The notes under the pieces: model-generated
Told to the model about the DNA's origin: nothing
Databases searched by the model: none
Seen by the model: the letters and a program-made list of their open reading frames with translations, nothing else
Assembly (NCBI GenBank): GCA_021785175.1
Contig: JAJYGH010000080.1
Location: forward strand, 1-33,809
Direction of reading: 5' to 3'
From: Chloroflexota bacterium
GTDB lineage: Bacteria; Chloroflexota; Limnocylindria; Limnocylindrales; CSP1-4
DNA: 33,809 bases
Made by a program: the position numbers and the translations under genes
Shown here: one piece after another, positions 29,701 through 33,809 of the stretch
Position numbering within the stretch: position 1 is the stretch's first letter
Layout: each line of letters begins with the position of its first letter

Positions 29701-29945
29701 GACGTGCGTAGTCGACACCCCACGGGAATCTGGCCGGGCCGCCGCTCGAGCTGCCCGCGCTGGCGTGAACCCAACGCCCGGCGGCCGCGCAGCGCCGGGA
29801 ACTGGCCGGGGCGGACGTGCGTAGTCGACACCCCGCGGGAATCTGGCCGGGCCGCGACGCTGGCCGGGCCGGCAGCGTGGCAGCGCCGGGAACTGGCCGG
29901 GGCGGACGTGCGTAGTCGACACCCCGCGGGAATCTGGCCGGGCCG
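29701..29945. repeat. Second repeat family, three copies
   Basis: A 41-bp core beginning GACGTGCGTAGTCGACACCC and ending in GGGAATCTGGCCGGGCCG occurs at 29701, 29814 and 29905. The first and third copies are followed by a longer shared flank (CCGCTCGAGCTGCCCGCGC and onward). It shares GAATCTGGC-GG with the 61-bp repeat, but in the opposite orientation. Confidence 0.9.
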
Positions 29946-30021
29946 CCGCTCGAGCTGCCCGCGCTGGCGTGAACCGAACGCCCGGCGGCCGCGCAGCGCA
30001 GCGCCGTTCCCAGGGCTGGTC

Positions 30022-30450
30022 TCAGCGCGACGCGGGGACCGCCTTCCGCGCCGTCTCCTCCGCCACCCGCACGAGCCGCCCGAACTGTTCGCGCCAGAGT
30101 GCGGCGTGCCGGTCGCGCTCGCGACCGGCGGGGAGCCCGACGTGGCGGAGCGTCAGGTGCGTCGTCGCCCCGTGGTCGATGGCATCGAGGGCGACCACGG
30201 TCACCCCGCCGACCGACGCCTCGTCCCAGTCGAACGTGAACGAGACGTGCTGTGGCGGGTCGAGCGCGAGGAGAACGCCGTGGGCTGCCGCGCTCGCGAT
30301 CGTCAGGCGGACGGGACCGCCGACCGACCGCGGAATCTCCGTAGCCCCGAGCCACCGCCCGAGCCCGTCCGACGTCGAGAGCAGCGGCCAGATGATGTCG
30401 CGCCCGGCATGGATCTCCGCCTGGAGCTCGACGCTGTGCCGCTCGTCCAT
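30022..30450 (-). CDS. SRPBCC/AHSA1-type protein
   Basis: A 142-residue START-like domain protein. It begins with a typical edge strand (SVELQAEIHAGRDIIWPLLS), has GRWLGATEI and DPPQHVSFTFDWDEA, and ends in the long helix EQFGRLVRVAEET. This fold encloses a hydrophobic cavity; AHSA1-like bacterial members are of unknown function. The ATG at 30450 is preceded by GAGGAA. It stands alone between the repeat cluster and the transhydrogenase operon, 188 bp downstream of pntB on the same strand. Confidence 0.82.
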   Translation of the reverse strand: MDERHSVELQAEIHAGRDIIWPLLSTSDGLGRWLGATEIPRSVGGPVRLTIASAAAHGVLLALDPPQHVSFTFDWDEASVGGVTVVALDAIDHGATTHLTLRHVGLPAGRERDRHAALWREQFGRLVRVAEETARKAVPASR

Positions 30451-30638
30451 GGTTCCTCGGATCCCTCAGGGTTGAAGGTCGGAGGAAGGCCGGAAGGCGG
30501 GCAAGCGACGTGGCTCAGCCCATCTCCGCGACGAGTGACACGGGCGACGCGGGGCCGACACCGAAGCGCGCAGGGAGCCGGGCCGGTCAGGCCCGACCGA
30601 CCGGGGCCCAGACGCGCGGACGCGCGACAGCACCCGTC

Positions 30639-32075
<1,437 letters not shown>

Positions 32076-32079
32076 CTCG

Positions 32080-32505
32080 TCAGGCCTCGGCCTTCGAGCC
32101 GGCGGCCTTCGAGCCGGCGCCCGTCCCGGCTCCCGCGCCCGTTCCGGCTCCCGCGCCCGTTCCGGCTCCCGCGCCCGTTCCGGCTCCCGCGCCCGTCCCG
32201 GCCCTGGCCGCGCCGGACGCCGGCCGCTTCTTGAACATCTCGAGCATCCGGTCGGTCACGAGGTACCCGCCGACGACGTTCATCGACGCGAACGCGACCG
32301 CGACGACGCTGAGCACGAAGCTCAGCGGGTTGTTGGCCACGGCGGCGATCAGCATCGCGCCGACGAGCACGATCCCGTGGATCGAGTTCGCGCCCGACAT
32401 GAGCGGCGTGTGCAGCGTCGCGGGGACCTTGCTGATGACCTCGAACCCGACCAGGATCGCGAGCACGAAGATCGTGAGGGAGGAGAGCAGCTGTTCGAGA
32501 CTCAT
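32080..32505 (-). CDS. pntA2: NAD(P) transhydrogenase alpha subunit, membrane part
   Basis: A 141-residue protein with three to four membrane segments (residues ~8-85), the small dII part that in Escherichia coli is fused to PntA. The family block is SKVPATLHTPLMSGANSIHGIVLVGA. After residue ~98 a tail of TGAGAG repeats replaces the usual short end. The tail is encoded by an 18-bp tandem repeat and should be disordered in the cytoplasm. It starts in an ATGA overlap with the first alpha subunit gene. The split into three genes matches the arrangement known in Rhodospirillum. Confidence 0.95.
   Translation of the reverse strand: MSLEQLLSSLTIFVLAILVGFEVISKVPATLHTPLMSGANSIHGIVLVGAMLIAAVANNPLSFVLSVVAVAFASMNVVGGYLVTDRMLEMFKKRPASGAARAGTGAGAGTGAGAGTGAGAGTGAGAGTGAGSKAAGSKAEA
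32125..32196 (-). repeat. 18-bp tandem repeat, four copies, in pntA2
   Basis: Four units of TCCGGCTCCCGCGCCCGT (plus strand; the first begins CCC) at 32125, 32143, 32161 and 32179 encode TGAGAG repeats at the C-terminus of the membrane alpha subunit. The copy number may vary without breaking the frame. Confidence 0.9.
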
Positions 32506-33671
32506 GCGGCGGAACCTCCGCTGGCGGGCGCAGGGGCAGGCTCGAGCAGCTTTCTCGTCGCCGCCTGCACCACCTGGCCGTCGTTCGTGATGACGGTCGC
32601 CGCGTGCACCTCGTCCTTCGGGTCGATGGTGAGCCGCCCGTCCTTGATGAAGGTGAGCAACAGCGCGGCCAGGTTGCGCGAGTAGAAGAGGCTGGCGCTG
32701 CCGGGCATCGTGGCGGGGAGATTGGTCGGGGCGAGGATCGTGACACCGTTCGGCGTCTCGACCGTCTCACCGGCCTGCGAGAGCTCGACGTTGCCGCCGA
32801 GGTCGCTGGCCGCCATGTCGACGATCACGGATCCCGGCCTCATGCCGGCCACCGCAGCCGCGGTCACGAGGAGCGGCGGGCGCCGGCCGGGCACCTGCGC
32901 GGTGGTGATGACGATGTCCTGGGCGGCGATGTGCCCGTTGAGCTCCTCCTGCTGCGCCTTCTGCTCCTCGGGCGTCAGCGCGCGAGCGTACCCGCCCTCG
33001 CCGGTCGCGTCCGCGACCGACTTCAGCTCGATGAACGTCGCGCCGACGCTTCGGGCCTGCTCCGCGGTCTCCTTCCGCACGTCGTACGCCTTCACGACCG
33101 CGCCGAGGCGGCGTGCGGTCGCGATCGCCTGCAGCCCCGCGACGCCGACGCCCAGCACGAGCACGTTCGCGGGCTTGGCGGTGCCGGCCGCCGTGGTCAG
33201 CATCGGAAAGTAGCGGCCGTACGCCTCCGCCGCCAGGACCACCGCCTTGTACCCGCCGACATTCGCCTGCGACGAGAGGGCGTCCATCGTCTGCGCACGG
33301 CTGAGCGTCCGCGGGATCGCGTCGAGGCTGATCTCGATGACGCCGCGCGCTGCGAGGTCGGCCGCGAGCCGCGGATCGAGGAGCGGCTGCAGGAGCCCGG
33401 CGACGGCCTGGCCCTGCCGCATCATCGCGACCTCGGCCGGCGACGGCTTCTGCACGCGCGCTACCAGGTCGGCCTGTGCGTACAGATCCTCCGTCGAGAC
33501 GATCGTCGCGCCGGCGGCCTCGTATGCGCTGTCCGGGAAGTGGGAGGCGACCCCCGCCCCACGCTCGACGATGACCTCGACGCCGGCCTTCTGGATCCGG
33601 CCCAGCGTCTCCGGCACGAGCGCGACGCGGCGCTCGCCGGGCGCTGTCTCCCTGGCGACCCCAACCTTCAT
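32502..33671 (-). CDS. pntA1: NAD(P) transhydrogenase alpha subunit, NAD-binding part
   Basis: A 389-residue soluble dI subunit that binds NAD(H). The N-terminal alanine-dehydrogenase-like domain starts MKVGVARETAPGERRVALVPE. The Rossmann core VLVLGVGVAGLQAIATARRLGA leads to KAYDVR, and the dI-loop neighbourhood has QANVGGYKAVVLAAEAYGRYFPML and AGTAKPA. A C-terminal extension of ~40 residues ends in a short Ala/Pro tail. It starts at ATG 33671; the frame is open to 33719, but the family start is clear. GGGTGG 6-7 nt upstream can serve as ribosome binding site. First gene of the pnt operon. Confidence 0.96.
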   Translation of the reverse strand: MKVGVARETAPGERRVALVPETLGRIQKAGVEVIVERGAGVASHFPDSAYEAAGATIVSTEDLYAQADLVARVQKPSPAEVAMMRQGQAVAGLLQPLLDPRLAADLAARGVIEISLDAIPRTLSRAQTMDALSSQANVGGYKAVVLAAEAYGRYFPMLTTAAGTAKPANVLVLGVGVAGLQAIATARRLGAVVKAYDVRKETAEQARSVGATFIELKSVADATGEGGYARALTPEEQKAQQEELNGHIAAQDIVITTAQVPGRRPPLLVTAAAVAGMRPGSVIVDMAASDLGGNVELSQAGETVETPNGVTILAPTNLPATMPGSASLFYSRNLAALLLTFIKDGRLTIDPKDEVHAATVITNDGQVVQAATRKLLEPAPAPASGGSAA

Positions 33672-33679
33672 GTACCGAA

Positions 33680-33709
33680 CCACCCTGTACGGTGGCGTCC
33701 CGACGCCAC
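33680..33709 (-). promoter_or_regulatory. Competing hairpins before pntA1
   Basis: On the minus strand GTGGCGTC-GG-GACGCCAC is a perfect 8-bp inverted repeat. Its 3' arm plus the next base (CCACC) can instead pair with GGTGG, which is the likely ribosome binding site. Only one of the two stems can form at a time. The remaining sequence to 33809 shows no gene I can support. Confidence 0.4.
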
Positions 33710-33809
33710 GTGATGCCACGGGAAGACGGCCAGCGACACGACGGCGCGCACAGCGCTCCCCCCGACCAAGTCGCGGCCACGCACATGGTACGGGAACGTC
33801 GCGCAGATG

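Noticed and set aside
29570-30355. Frames across the 29.4-30.0 kb repeats
   Set aside because: They arise from the repeats on both strands and are equally open in several frames; no start signal or domain is present.

Overview
The window is about 34 kb of very GC-rich bacterial chromosome. It is densely packed, and nearly all long open frames have G or C at third positions. I see no phage, plasmid, transposase, CRISPR array, rRNA or tRNA. The gene set is housekeeping and metabolic: a split three-gene transhydrogenase, an ECF thiamine-precursor transporter under a TPP riboswitch, a polar amino-acid ABC transporter, a WYL regulator, a DUF2203 protein and a SAM hydroxide adenosyltransferase. At least eleven start codons have a TAnnnT-like -10 hexamer placed 6-8 nt upstream and no Shine-Dalgarno sequence, which suggests leaderless transcription. 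Together these fit an uncultured Chloroflexota-like lineage (for example Limnocylindria or Ellin6529-type) better than a model actinobacterium. The phylum is inference only.

Layout. 73-4134: a family 4 glycosyltransferase (-) diverges from an amylo-alpha-1,6-glucosidase-like glycosidase (+). 4382-10124 (+): a membrane-anchored protein of unknown function, a DUF2203 protein overlapping a cysteine-free homocysteine-methyltransferase-like protein, a DsbA-type thiol oxidoreductase, and an anchored coiled-coil protein of unknown function preceded by a possible 12-codon leader ORF. 10128-15894 (-): a PIG-L deacetylase, a Bcp peroxiredoxin, and a thiamine operon (TPP riboswitch, thiamine pyrophosphokinase, YkoE, double ATPase YkoD, YkoC/EcfT). 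15952-17904: a HAD phosphatase (-) diverging from a YbaK deacylase and a PQQ-propeller-like protein (+). 17971-21040 (-): a GDT1/UPF0016 transporter behind a yybP-ykoY manganese riboswitch, and an ABC-2 exporter pair.

21041-21431 is an intergenic region with four DnaA-box-like nonamers, three of them exactly 10 bp apart, next to a consensus promoter and a 15-bp tandem repeat. 21432-22684 (+): an Ala-rich exported protein and a class I glutamine-amidotransferase-type hydrolase. 22711-25464 (-): an amino-acid ABC transporter (ATPase, permease, lipoprotein). 25683-29211: a SAM hydroxide adenosyltransferase (-) and a membrane protein plus WYL regulator (+) diverge from a 32-bp gap holding two back-to-back -10 elements. 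29212-30021 carries two related repeat families in opposite orientation. 30022-33671 (-): an AHSA1-type protein and the pntA1-pntA2-pntB operon.

I do not see a convincing self-contained new defence or mobile system. The most interesting signals are regulatory: the DnaA-box cluster, the manganese riboswitch, the leaderless architecture, and the repeat cluster at 29.4-29.9 kb. The cysteine-free methyltransferase-like protein and the coiled-coil protein of unknown function are the most unusual proteins.
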